Below, one piece after another: positions 9,711-18,580 of a stretch of DNA of 64,000 nucleotides (positions are counted from its first letter, which is position 1; every line of letters starts with the position of its first letter). The DNA lies in contig CANMXU010000004.1 in the NCBI GenBank assembly GCA_947501935.1, positions 186,001-250,000 of the forward strand, read 5' to 3'. The position numbers were made by a program, and so were the translations under genes. The notes below the pieces were generated by a model, which saw only the letters and a list, made by a program, of their open reading frames with translations, was not told where the DNA came from and did not search any database. Source of the DNA: an uncultured Alteromonadaceae bacterium (lineage in GTDB: Bacteria; Pseudomonadota; Gammaproteobacteria; Enterobacterales; Alteromonadaceae).

Positions 9711-11501
9711 ATGACGTTGCATTTACTTGATCTAATTATCATCGCTTTCTATTTAATTTGCACAATAGCGATTGGTTTTTATCTTTCTAAACGTGCTTCT
9801 AAAAATTTAGATTCCTATTTTTTAGGTGGCAAGAAAATCCCTTGGTGGGCTTTAGGGGTTTCCAATGCCTCGGGTATGTTTGATATCGCCGGTACCATGT
9901 GGTTAGTCTCGATGTGCTTTGTTTATGGTATGAAAAGTGCGTGGTTACCTTGGGTCTGGCCGATATTCAATCAAGTTTTTTTGATGATCTATTTGTCAGC
10001 TTGGCTGCGTCGCTCTAATGTTATGACTGGCGCTGAGTGGCTTAAAACACGTTTTGGTAGTGGCAGAGGAGCTGAGCTTTGTCATATCGCCGTGGTCATT
10101 TTTGCTGTTGTCAGTGCCATTGGTTTTATCTCTTATGCTTTTAAGGGCATTGGCAAGTTTGCGGTAATATTCTTCCCTTGGGATTTATCACCTGATGTTT
10201 ACGCCATTATTATTTTCGCAATTACCACGCTTTACGTAGTAAAAGGCGGTATGTATAGCGTGGTTTTCACTGAATTACTTCAATTCGTTATTATGACTAT
10301 AGCGGCAATTGCCGTGGGGATTATTGCGATGAACTTGGTTAGTGTTGACGCACTTAATTCGGTAATCCCCGAGGGCTGGAAAGACTTGTTTTTTGGTTGG
10401 CAATTGGAGCTAGACTGGACTGGGGTCATAGATACAGTCAACAGTAAAATACAAGATGACGGTTTTACGCTCTTTGGCTATTTTTTTATGATGATGTTAT
10501 TTAAAGGGGTGTTATCAAGTTTAGCGGGACCGGTACCAAACTATGATATGCAGCGGATTTTAGCTACAAAAAACCCAAAAGAAGCGGCAAAAATGAGTGG
10601 TATCGTTTCCTTAGTAATGTTTTTTCCACGCTATATGATGGTGGCCGGATTAACTATTTTGGCGTTAGTTTTTATGGGGCCCGAGATTCAAGCAAGCAAT
10701 GAGGTTTTCGACTTTGAACAAATATTACCATACGCGATTAAAAACTTTATTCCGGTAGGATTAACAGGTTTATTGATTGCGGGTTTACTTGCCGCCTTTA
10801 TGTCGACCTATGCTGCAACGGTAAATGCAGCACCAGCCTATATAGTCAATGATATTTATAAACGCTATTTCAAACCTAATGCCTGTGAAAAACAATACGT
10901 CAGAATGAGCTACTTAGTTTCTACTTTACTCGTGATCATTGGTGTTGGTGTTGGTTATATTATCACCAGTATAAATGACATTATGCAATGGATTTTCGGT
11001 GCATTATTTGGCGGTTATGCCGCAGCGAATGTGTTGAAATGGCACTGGTGGCGCTTTAATGCCTATGGTTATTTTTGGGGGATGATGTCTGGTTTAATCG
11101 CTTCATTAGCCTTACCTTTACTTTTTCCTAGCTTACAACCTTTATACGCTTTTCCGTATTTATTACTGGCCGGAATAGTAGGTTCTGTTATGGGTACCTT
11201 ATTAACTCCATCAGAAGAAGATGATGTGTTGATGAGCTTTTATCAAAAGGTTCGTCCATGGGGCTTTTGGCAGCCAATAAGAGAAAAAGTTATTGTACAA
11301 AACCCTGAATTCAAGCTAGTTAATACTTTACCTCGCGATGCCTTTAATATTGTTGTCGGCATGACTTGGCAAATATCAATGGTGGTAATACCTATATATT
11401 TGGTGATCAAAGAATTTCAATCAATGTTATTAGCCTTAGTGGTAATGCTATTAACTTCATGGGTTTTGAAAAAAAATTGGTACGACAAACTTGAAGATTA
11501 G
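9711..11501 (+). CDS. Sodium:solute symporter (SSS family)
   Basis: 596 residues, with about 13-14 hydrophobic membrane segments beginning at LLDLIIIAFYLICTIAIG and an early YFLGGKKIPWWALGVSNASG segment characteristic of the SSS/SGLT fold. AAGG at 9700-9703 supports the ATG at 9711. It lies between the beta-mannosidase and alpha-mannosidase genes in one apparent operon, so I infer transport of a small N-glycan fragment, mannose or Man-GlcNAc across the inner membrane. The family is sure; the substrate is not. Confidence 0.93.
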   Translation: MTLHLLDLIIIAFYLICTIAIGFYLSKRASKNLDSYFLGGKKIPWWALGVSNASGMFDIAGTMWLVSMCFVYGMKSAWLPWVWPIFNQVFLMIYLSAWLRRSNVMTGAEWLKTRFGSGRGAELCHIAVVIFAVVSAIGFISYAFKGIGKFAVIFFPWDLSPDVYAIIIFAITTLYVVKGGMYSVVFTELLQFVIMTIAAIAVGIIAMNLVSVDALNSVIPEGWKDLFFGWQLELDWTGVIDTVNSKIQDDGFTLFGYFFMMMLFKGVLSSLAGPVPNYDMQRILATKNPKEAAKMSGIVSLVMFFPRYMMVAGLTILALVFMGPEIQASNEVFDFEQILPYAIKNFIPVGLTGLLIAGLLAAFMSTYAATVNAAPAYIVNDIYKRYFKPNACEKQYVRMSYLVSTLLVIIGVGVGYIITSINDIMQWIFGALFGGYAAANVLKWHWWRFNAYGYFWGMMSGLIASLALPLLFPSLQPLYAFPYLLLAGIVGSVMGTLLTPSEEDDVLMSFYQKVRPWGFWQPIREKVIVQNPEFKLVNTLPRDAFNIVVGMTWQISMVVIPIYLVIKEFQSMLLALVVMLLTSWVLKKNWYDKLED

Positions 11502-11553
11502 TTTGAGTTACATAAAACGCTTTAAGCATTTATCTACATGGTATAACGAAAAA

Positions 11554-13806
11554 ATGAATATAAATAAAATAGTAAAAACTGGCGCAGTTAACCTCTTGTC
11601 GTTATTTATTCTCGTCGGCTGCGGTTCTGCAGAAGATACGAATGAGTTATCTGGTGAGTTAATTAAAACTAACACCGAAAAAAGCGCCAATGTGGCTGAA
11701 GACGTTTTAGACTTTGTTGACCCTTTTATTGGCACGGGTGGGCATGGCCATACTTTTCCTGGCGCCACTGTTCCTTTTGGTATGGTTCAATTAAGCCCTG
11801 ATAACCCTTCTAAAGGTTGGGATTGGACTTCTGGTTATCATCATTCTGACGATACCCTGATTGGCTTTAGTCATACACATTTATCAGGTACAGGCGTAGG
11901 GGATTTACTTGATATTTTAGTGATGCCATTTGTCTCAAATTATCCAGAAAATAGCGTTAATGATATCAACCGTGTTTATGCAAAATATCAAAAAAGCGAT
12001 GAGCAAGCATCTGCGGGCTATTATGCTATTGAACTTAATAATGAAAAAATTAAGGCTGAATTAACTGCTACCGCACGTGTTGGTGTTCATAAATATACGT
12101 TTGGAGACCAAGGGGTACCACAACTATTAATTGACCTTGGCTATGCGCAAAATTTTGATAAATCGGTTGATACCCACTTTAAAGTAGAGAATGAAACGAC
12201 TTTGGTTGGCTATCGAAAATCAACCGGTTGGGCTAAATTTCAGCCGGTGTATTTTGTGATGCAATTTAGCAAGCCATTTAAACACCAGTTCTTTGCTGAT
12301 AAGCAACAGGTTAGCGGTAATGAAATTACCGCAGTTAAAAGTGAAGCCGTGCTAAATTTTAAGCAATTAGCAAACAATTCAGTAACCGTTAAAGTAGGTT
12401 TATCTTATGCCAGCATTGAAGGTGCAAGAAAGAACATTGCCGTTGAAACTTCTGGCTTTGACTTTGCTGAAGTCAAAAGAGGCGCAGAAAACACCTGGCG
12501 TAAACAGCTAAATAAAATAGCAGTTGAAGATGAAAATGTAGTAGAAAAAACTAAGTTTTATACTGCCCTGTATCATTCTTTTATGGCGCCACACTTATTC
12601 AGTGATGCCAATGGTGAATATTATGGTGCTGATGGTAAAACCCATACAGCAGAAGGCTATAACCGCTACACCTTATTCTCTTTATGGGATACTTTTAGGT
12701 CCTTGCATCCACTCATCACTATGACAAATCCTGAGATGGTTGATGACCTAGTGAAATCAATGATGGCCTTTTATGATGAAGCCGGATTGTTGCCAAGCTG
12801 GGATCTGATGTCAAATGAAACCGACGTTATGATTGGTTATCATGCAGTGCCTGTAATTGTTGATGCATACCTTAAAGGTTTAACTACTGTTGACGGTGAA
12901 AAATTGTTTACAGCAGTTAAAAAATCGGCGATGCAAAAACGCTTTGGTATCGATTTATTTGACCAGTATGGTTACGTACCGTCTGATCTTGAGGTTGAAG
13001 CTGTTTCAAAAACGCTTGAGTACGCTTACGATGATTGGGCTATCGCACAATTGGCTAAAGCATTGAATAAAAAAGATGAATATCAATATTTTAGTAAGCG
13101 CGCGCAATCTTACCAAACGCTATTTGATAAAAGTGTCGGTTTCATGCGCGGAAAAGATAAAAATGGTCAATGGGTAGAAAACTTTAGCCCGACTCATGTT
13201 GATCACCGAACCACTGATTATACTGAAGCAAATGCTTGGCAATATACTTGGTTTGTACCTCATGATGTTGAAGGTTTGATTGATTTATTCGGTAGTGAGC
13301 AGCAATTTGTTAATAAACTTGATGCTTTGTTTACCGTTAGCTCAAAAATGGAAGGTGATGTATCGCCAGACATTTCTGGCCTCATTGGCCAATATGCCCA
13401 CGGCAATGAACCTTGTCATCATATCCCTTATTTATATGCCTTTACCAATGATAAATGGAAAGGCGAGCAACGTATAAAAGAAGTGCGTAAAACTATGTAC
13501 CACGCAGATCCTGATGGTTTGGCTGGTAATGATGATGTTGGGCAAATGTCGTCATGGTATGTATTGAGTGCTTTAGGTTTTTATCCCTTAAACCCGGCTG
13601 ATGGCCGCTATATATTTGGCACTCCTTTATTTGATCAAGTCACATTAAACCACGGTAACGGTGAAAAGTTTGTTATTACGCAAGCGAATAATGACGGTAA
13701 GAATTATGTTGAAACTGTTGAGCTTAATGATAATGAATTAGCTAGAAATTACGTTAGTTACCAAGAGTTAATGACATCAGGTAAACTAGAATTTTCATTT
13801 AAGTAA
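11554..13806 (+). CDS. GH92 alpha-mannosidase lipoprotein
   Basis: 750 residues from the ATG at 11554. The frame is open further upstream to a TTG overlapping the symporter stop, but only the ATG gives a compact signal peptide ending in FILVGC (lipid-anchored Cys23). GH92 hallmarks are DPFIGTGGHGHTFPGAT near the N terminus, HGNEPCHH with the likely general-acid Glu619, and GNDDVGQMSSWYVLSALGF with the acidic pair 660/661. GH92 enzymes are calcium-dependent exo-alpha-mannosidases, mainly alpha-1,2, that trim high-mannose N-glycans. It is probably anchored in the outer membrane or periplasm and is co-transcribed with GH2 and the symporter. Confidence 0.93.
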   Translation: MNINKIVKTGAVNLLSLFILVGCGSAEDTNELSGELIKTNTEKSANVAEDVLDFVDPFIGTGGHGHTFPGATVPFGMVQLSPDNPSKGWDWTSGYHHSDDTLIGFSHTHLSGTGVGDLLDILVMPFVSNYPENSVNDINRVYAKYQKSDEQASAGYYAIELNNEKIKAELTATARVGVHKYTFGDQGVPQLLIDLGYAQNFDKSVDTHFKVENETTLVGYRKSTGWAKFQPVYFVMQFSKPFKHQFFADKQQVSGNEITAVKSEAVLNFKQLANNSVTVKVGLSYASIEGARKNIAVETSGFDFAEVKRGAENTWRKQLNKIAVEDENVVEKTKFYTALYHSFMAPHLFSDANGEYYGADGKTHTAEGYNRYTLFSLWDTFRSLHPLITMTNPEMVDDLVKSMMAFYDEAGLLPSWDLMSNETDVMIGYHAVPVIVDAYLKGLTTVDGEKLFTAVKKSAMQKRFGIDLFDQYGYVPSDLEVEAVSKTLEYAYDDWAIAQLAKALNKKDEYQYFSKRAQSYQTLFDKSVGFMRGKDKNGQWVENFSPTHVDHRTTDYTEANAWQYTWFVPHDVEGLIDLFGSEQQFVNKLDALFTVSSKMEGDVSPDISGLIGQYAHGNEPCHHIPYLYAFTNDKWKGEQRIKEVRKTMYHADPDGLAGNDDVGQMSSWYVLSALGFYPLNPADGRYIFGTPLFDQVTLNHGNGEKFVITQANNDGKNYVETVELNDNELARNYVSYQELMTSGKLEFSFK

Positions 13807-13841
13807 TTAACTTATATCGTTTATTTTTTGTCGTTAGAAAG

Positions 13842-13879
13842 AGGCATGATCGTTAACTGTATAGTTAGTTGTCATGCCT
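13842..13879 (+). other. Hairpin downstream of the GH92 gene
   Basis: AGGCATGA (13842-13849) pairs with TCATGCCT (13872-13879), and TAACT pairs with AGTTA inside. There is no T-run, so termination is doubtful; it may protect the 3' end of the upstream mRNA. Confidence 0.4.
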
Positions 13880-13936
13880 ATGAAATGATAAAACAATCAA
13901 ATTTTACACGGAAGAGATAAATGTTTTATTTATACC

Positions 13937-13950
13937 TGCAATCGATTACA
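13937..13950. promoter_or_regulatory. Operator-like palindrome upstream of the GlcNAc-kinase unit
   Basis: TGCAATCGATTACA lies 47 bases before the kinase start. It is the same 14-base element as at 7081, 20798, 22812 and 29712. Confidence 0.7.
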
Positions 13951-13996
13951 GTTGGTTTAGTGATAAATTTTGAAAATAAACACTTTTGGAAAAATA

Positions 13997-14923
13997 ATGC
14001 TAGCAGATAAAAAACTGTTATTTATGGGAATTGATGGTGGCGGTACAAAGTGTCGCGTAAGAATTGAGTCATGCTCAGGTCAACTGCTAAGTACGGGATT
14101 GGGCGGCACTGCTAATCCATCGCAGGGTTTAGCGACCGTTACCCAATCAATTATTACAGCTACTCAACAAGCTCTTGTTGCTGCAAATTTACCGGCAAGC
14201 GCTATGCAAAATATAATTGTTGGCGCAGGTTTAGCTGGTTTGCATTTATCTCAATATCAGCAAATTATGACGAGCTGGCAGCACCCGTTTAAAGCATTGT
14301 TTTTAACCGATGACCTAGAAACGGCATTGCTTGGTGCTCATCAAGGTGGTGAAGGAGCCGTGGTGATTGTCGGTACAGGTTTTAGTGCGATGTCGTTGGT
14401 AAATGGTAAGCGCTCTGCCATTGGTGGTTATGGTTTTCTATTAGCAGATCATTGCAGTGGTTCATGGATAGGGCATCAAGCCGTGCAGGCTGCACTATTA
14501 GACATAGATCAATTAGGTGAAAACACCTTATTAACAGCTATGTTAGAAGATAAGTTTAATGGTCGTGGTTGTGATTTGGCCAATGCTTTGGTTAGCGCAA
14601 CCCCGAAAGATTTTGGTGCGATTGCCCCTTTAGTTTTTCTCGCCGCAGAGATGCAGGATCTAGTTGCCAAGCAAATTATAAATCAGAGCCGGCAATTCAT
14701 TGTACGGGTCATAGATAAATTAGTTGAAACCAAGCCTGCCAGAATATCGCTGGTTGGCGGTATTGGGCAGAAACTACAAACTAGTTTTAGCCAAGAAACC
14801 TTAGGTAAATTGTCAGCGCCATTACAGTCGGCAGAACAAGGTGCGATACATTTCGCCAAAGCTAAGCTTCAGGTAAGAGATAAAGCGCAGTCACAAAAAT
14901 TTTCTATACAAGGGGCTTGCTAA
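13997..14923 (+). CDS. BadF/BadG/N-acetylglucosamine kinase-like ATPase
   Basis: 308 residues. The ATG at 13997 is chosen over an upstream TTG because GGA sits at 13988-13990 and the protein then begins just before the phosphate-binding motif MGIDGGGTKCRV. A second phosphate loop VVIVGTGFSAM and an adenosine-loop-like VGGIGQKL follow, as in the ASKHA/BadF family that includes eukaryotic NAGK. Predicted reaction: ATP-dependent phosphorylation of GlcNAc (possibly mannose) in the cytoplasm. It starts an operon with glycosylasparaginase (one-base overlap), which would supply GlcNAc. The sugar is inferred from context. Confidence 0.85.
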   Translation: MLADKKLLFMGIDGGGTKCRVRIESCSGQLLSTGLGGTANPSQGLATVTQSIITATQQALVAANLPASAMQNIIVGAGLAGLHLSQYQQIMTSWQHPFKALFLTDDLETALLGAHQGGEGAVVIVGTGFSAMSLVNGKRSAIGGYGFLLADHCSGSWIGHQAVQAALLDIDQLGENTLLTAMLEDKFNGRGCDLANALVSATPKDFGAIAPLVFLAAEMQDLVAKQIINQSRQFIVRVIDKLVETKPARISLVGGIGQKLQTSFSQETLGKLSAPLQSAEQGAIHFAKAKLQVRDKAQSQKFSIQGAC

Positions 14924-15921
14924 TGAACAGTAAACGCAATTTTCTAAAAATGGCGCTACAAGGTACCTCGCTGCTAACCATAGGTGGATTTTTAACTAAC
15001 CTCAGAGCACATAGTAGCGTTATGGATAACAGCTCAGCTTCAATAACAAATAGAACTAAACCTATAGTTGTTTCTACCTGGAATCATGGCTTGCCGGCAA
15101 ACCAAGCAGCTTGGCAAGTTTTATCAAACGGCGGCAAAGCCATTGATGCGGTAGAGCAGGGCGTTCGAGTGCCTGAAGCCGATCCGTCGGTAATGACTGT
15201 TGGCTATGGTGGCTATCCTGATAGAGAAGGTAAGGTAACTCTTGATGCCTGCATTATGGATGAAAATCAAAACTGTGGCTCAGTGGCATTTTTACAAAAT
15301 ATCAAACACCCTATTTCAGTAGCGCGTTTAGTTATGGATAAAACCCCGCATGTCATGTTGGTGGGTGAAGGGGCACTTGAATTTGCCAAATATCAAGGCT
15401 TTAAGGAAGAAAATCTATTAACAGATAAAGCCAAAGCGGCCTGGCAAGACTGGTTGAAAGAATCAAAGTATCAGCCAGTAATCAATATTGAGAATCACGA
15501 TACCATAGGCATGTTGGCACTTGACAATAATGGTGATTTGTCAGGTGCCTGTACTACCAGTGGTGCTGCTTTCAAAATGTCTGGCCGTGTTGGCGACTCG
15601 CCGTTAATCGGCGCTGGCCTTTATGTTGACAATGAAATTGGCGCCGCAACAGCTACGGGCATGGGGGAACTAATGATCAAAACCGTTGGTTGTCATTTAG
15701 TGGTTGAAATGATGCGACAGGGACTAAGCCCTGAGCAAGCCTGTAAAGCCGCGGTTGAGCGTATTGCTAAAAAATTAGGCGATTATAAACAGTTTCAAGT
15801 GGGTTTTTTAGCGCTTAATAAAGCAGGCGAATATGGCTCTTATTGCATTCAATCGGGTTTTAATTATGCGGTGACTGATAAATTTGGCAGTGAGCTGCAA
15901 GATGCGAAAAGTATTTTGTGA
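14923..15921 (+). CDS. N4-(beta-N-acetylglucosaminyl)-L-asparaginase (glycosylasparaginase)
   Basis: 332 residues from the ATG at 14923, with AGGGG at 14911-14915. It overlaps the kinase stop by one base. An N-terminal KRNFLK followed by a hydrophobic stretch resembles a Tat/Sec export signal, though the twin arginine is Lys-Arg. The Ntn-hydrolase signature is present: NHDTIGMLALD, in which autoproteolysis before Thr194 would create the catalytic N-terminal threonine, followed by GRVGDSPLIGAGLY and GAATATGMGE. The enzyme cleaves GlcNAc-Asn into aspartate and an aminosugar. This is the step needed after ENGases and proteases have removed the rest, and it fits the neighbouring kinase. Export would place it in the periplasm. 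Confidence 0.93.
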   Translation: MNSKRNFLKMALQGTSLLTIGGFLTNLRAHSSVMDNSSASITNRTKPIVVSTWNHGLPANQAAWQVLSNGGKAIDAVEQGVRVPEADPSVMTVGYGGYPDREGKVTLDACIMDENQNCGSVAFLQNIKHPISVARLVMDKTPHVMLVGEGALEFAKYQGFKEENLLTDKAKAAWQDWLKESKYQPVINIENHDTIGMLALDNNGDLSGACTTSGAAFKMSGRVGDSPLIGAGLYVDNEIGAATATGMGELMIKTVGCHLVVEMMRQGLSPEQACKAAVERIAKKLGDYKQFQVGFLALNKAGEYGSYCIQSGFNYAVTDKFGSELQDAKSIL

Positions 15922-15997
15922 AAGATAAACACAATCGCCTCATTCAGATAGTGAAGCGCAGACCAATGATAAAAAATATAAAAGAGAACAAGACAAA

Positions 15998-18580
15998 ATG
16001 AATAAGATATTTCTGCTAACCTTAAGTCTTTTAGTTAGTTTAGTGGCCTTAAATAGCGAGGCAAATAGCGCTGAATCATTAATGATAAAATCGCCAAACA
16101 ATAACTTAGCTATTGAGTTCTCACTCACTAATGGAGCCCCGCACTATCGTGTTTTTACCGACGAAGATGAAATAATTTCGCCTTCTAAGCTGGGCTTTCG
16201 CTTTAAAAACCAACAGCCGTTACTGGCCGATTTCACTGTTACTTCTTCATCTGAGCAACTTGTGCAAAAAAACTGGCAAAAACTTTGGGGTCAATCGAAG
16301 AATGTAAGTAATCACTATCGTGAATTAACAGTTAACCTTGAGGAAAGTTCAGCGTTGCAGCGCCAGCTTATTATTGTATTTCGCGTTTACAATGATGGTG
16401 TCGCCTTTCGTTATGTACTACCAGAACAAGCTAATTTTGGACAATTCTCAATAACTTCAGAAGAAACTGAGTTTGCCTTTAATAAAAACCACAATGCCTG
16501 GTGGATTCCAGCCGATTACGACAGTTATGAAGCTAACTATCAAAAGACATTATTAAGCGATGTTAAAGCGGTCAATACGCCAATAACCATGAAAACCAGC
16601 AATGGACTTTACCTTAGTGTGCATGAAGCGGCACTGACTAACTATGCGGGTATGACCTTAATTAAAAAACCACAGCAGCCTCTTACCTTAACAAGTGATC
16701 TCGTGCCTTGGCCTGATGGCGTCAAAGTAAAAGGACAAACGCCTTTTAAAACGCCATGGCGAACTATTCAAGTAGGTAATACGGCTGGCGAGCTTATAGA
16801 ATCAAATTTGATTGAAAATTTAAACGAGCCTAGTGTTATTGCCGACACCTCTTGGATAAAACCGATGAAATATATTGGCATTTGGTGGGGCATGCATATG
16901 CGAAAATATACTTGGGAAGCAGGCCCTAAGCACGGCGCGACCACTGAAAATACCAAGCAATATATAGATTTTGCTAAAGAACATAATATTGGTGGTGTAC
17001 TGGTAGAGGGCTGGAATAAAGGCTGGGAAACCTGGCACACAGGTGTAAGCGTACAAGATTTTACTCAAGCCTATGACGATTTTGACCTTGCTGAAATAGC
17101 CGCTTATGGTAAAGAAAACAATGTCGCTCTGATTGGCCACCATGAAACCGGTGGCAATATTCCACTATATGAACAACAACTTGAAAAAGCTATGGCGCTT
17201 TATCAACAGGTAGGTGTTAACGCCATTAAAACTGGCTACGCCGGTAACATGATACCAGAGGGTACTTACCATCATGGTCAGTTTATGGTTAATCACTACC
17301 GTAAAGTACTTGAATTAGCAGCCAAACATGAAATTATGCTTAATGTGCATGAGCCGATAAAGCCGACGGGTATTCGCCGTACTTACCCCAATATGATGAC
17401 CCGAGAAGGTGCCAGAGGCATGGAGTGGAATGGCTGGAGCGACGGCAATTCGCCCGAGCATACTGTGACTTTACCTTATACTCGTTTGCTCGCTGGGCCA
17501 TTAGATTATACGCCGGGAATTTTCAATATTAAGTTTGATCCACAGGAGCAATATCGTGTCCATAGCACCTTAGCCAAACAGCTGGCAATGTATGTGGTGT
17601 TATACAGTCCAATGCAAATGGCCGCCGATATGATAGAGAATTATGTCGTTCAGCCAGCCTTTGAGTTTATCGAACAAGTGCCGGTGAGTTGGCATGAAAC
17701 ACAATTTCTACAAGGTGAAATTGGCGACTTTATTAGCATTGCCCGACGTCAAGATGAGCAATGGTTCATTGGTAGCATGACCGATGAGATGCCAAGAGAC
17801 TTCACCATAGCTTTAGATTTTTTACCTGTAGACACAACCTATGTCGCTAAGGTTTATGCTGATGCTAGCAATACTGAGTTTAACGATAAGCCAACAGCGA
17901 TTTCCATTGGCGAATATTTAGTGACAAAAGGCGATGAACTGGCGATTGTACTAGCTAGCGGTGGTGGTCAGGCAGTGCATTTATACCCCGCAAAAGCAGA
18001 AGAGAAAAAGCATTTGCAAACTATTAAGCACTATAACGCTAAGGCACTGAAAAATATTAAGACCTTTGCCCAAGGCGGTCGATTTGGCGAAATTAAGCAA
18101 GTGACTCATTTGGCAGTAAACAAACCTATTAAGTTGCTTAGTGACTATGATAAAGGTTATTCAGGTGGTGCTCGAAATGCACTTGTTGATGGCATTATCG
18201 GTAATTCAGATTACAAAAGTTTATGGCAAGGTTACCGTAAGAAAGATCTCGATATTGTTATCGATTTGGGCAAACAAACAGCAGTTAAGTCGATTGAAAT
18301 AGGTTTCTTGCAAAGCCAGCTACATTCTATTTTATTACCCACTAAGGTCGAGTTTTCATTATCTGTTGATGGCAAAAAATTTAATAGCCTAGGTTCGCAG
18401 TTGTATCACACCAGCGAAACAATACCCGACTTTCAGAGAAAGCAATTTAGCCGTCAGTTTGAAAAAACTACTGCACGTTATGTACGTGTGCATGCGAAAA
18501 ACCTATCTGAATTGCCAAGTTGGCATATTAGGCCGGGACAAGAAACCTTTATTTTTGCTGACGAAATACAGGTGCACTAA
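15998..18580 (+). CDS. GH97 glycoside hydrolase (probable alpha-glucosidase) with C-terminal discoidin-like domain
   Basis: 860 residues with a signal peptide (LLTLSLLVSLVALNSEANS). The GH97 N-terminal beta-supersandwich (VFRVYNDGVAFRY) precedes the barrel (YIGIWWGMH, GVLVEGWNKGW). Glu452 in VHEPIKPTG and Glu476 in RGMEWNG are 24 residues apart, the same spacing I recall for the base and acid residues of the inverting alpha-glucosidase SusB, so the inverting glucosidase subgroup is more likely than the retaining galactosidase one. From about residue 700 a discoidin-like domain is seen. It may remove glucose caps from N-glycans or act on another alpha-glucoside. Its stop overlaps the next start (TAATG). 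Confidence 0.88.
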   Translation: MNKIFLLTLSLLVSLVALNSEANSAESLMIKSPNNNLAIEFSLTNGAPHYRVFTDEDEIISPSKLGFRFKNQQPLLADFTVTSSSEQLVQKNWQKLWGQSKNVSNHYRELTVNLEESSALQRQLIIVFRVYNDGVAFRYVLPEQANFGQFSITSEETEFAFNKNHNAWWIPADYDSYEANYQKTLLSDVKAVNTPITMKTSNGLYLSVHEAALTNYAGMTLIKKPQQPLTLTSDLVPWPDGVKVKGQTPFKTPWRTIQVGNTAGELIESNLIENLNEPSVIADTSWIKPMKYIGIWWGMHMRKYTWEAGPKHGATTENTKQYIDFAKEHNIGGVLVEGWNKGWETWHTGVSVQDFTQAYDDFDLAEIAAYGKENNVALIGHHETGGNIPLYEQQLEKAMALYQQVGVNAIKTGYAGNMIPEGTYHHGQFMVNHYRKVLELAAKHEIMLNVHEPIKPTGIRRTYPNMMTREGARGMEWNGWSDGNSPEHTVTLPYTRLLAGPLDYTPGIFNIKFDPQEQYRVHSTLAKQLAMYVVLYSPMQMAADMIENYVVQPAFEFIEQVPVSWHETQFLQGEIGDFISIARRQDEQWFIGSMTDEMPRDFTIALDFLPVDTTYVAKVYADASNTEFNDKPTAISIGEYLVTKGDELAIVLASGGGQAVHLYPAKAEEKKHLQTIKHYNAKALKNIKTFAQGGRFGEIKQVTHLAVNKPIKLLSDYDKGYSGGARNALVDGIIGNSDYKSLWQGYRKKDLDIVIDLGKQTAVKSIEIGFLQSQLHSILLPTKVEFSLSVDGKKFNSLGSQLYHTSETIPDFQRKQFSRQFEKTTARYVRVHAKNLSELPSWHIRPGQETFIFADEIQVH

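Noticed and set aside
11491..11553. Upstream TTG start of the GH92 gene overlapping the symporter stop
   Set aside because: It would put 21 charged/aromatic residues before the lipoprotein signal; ATG at 11554 gives a normal signal peptide.
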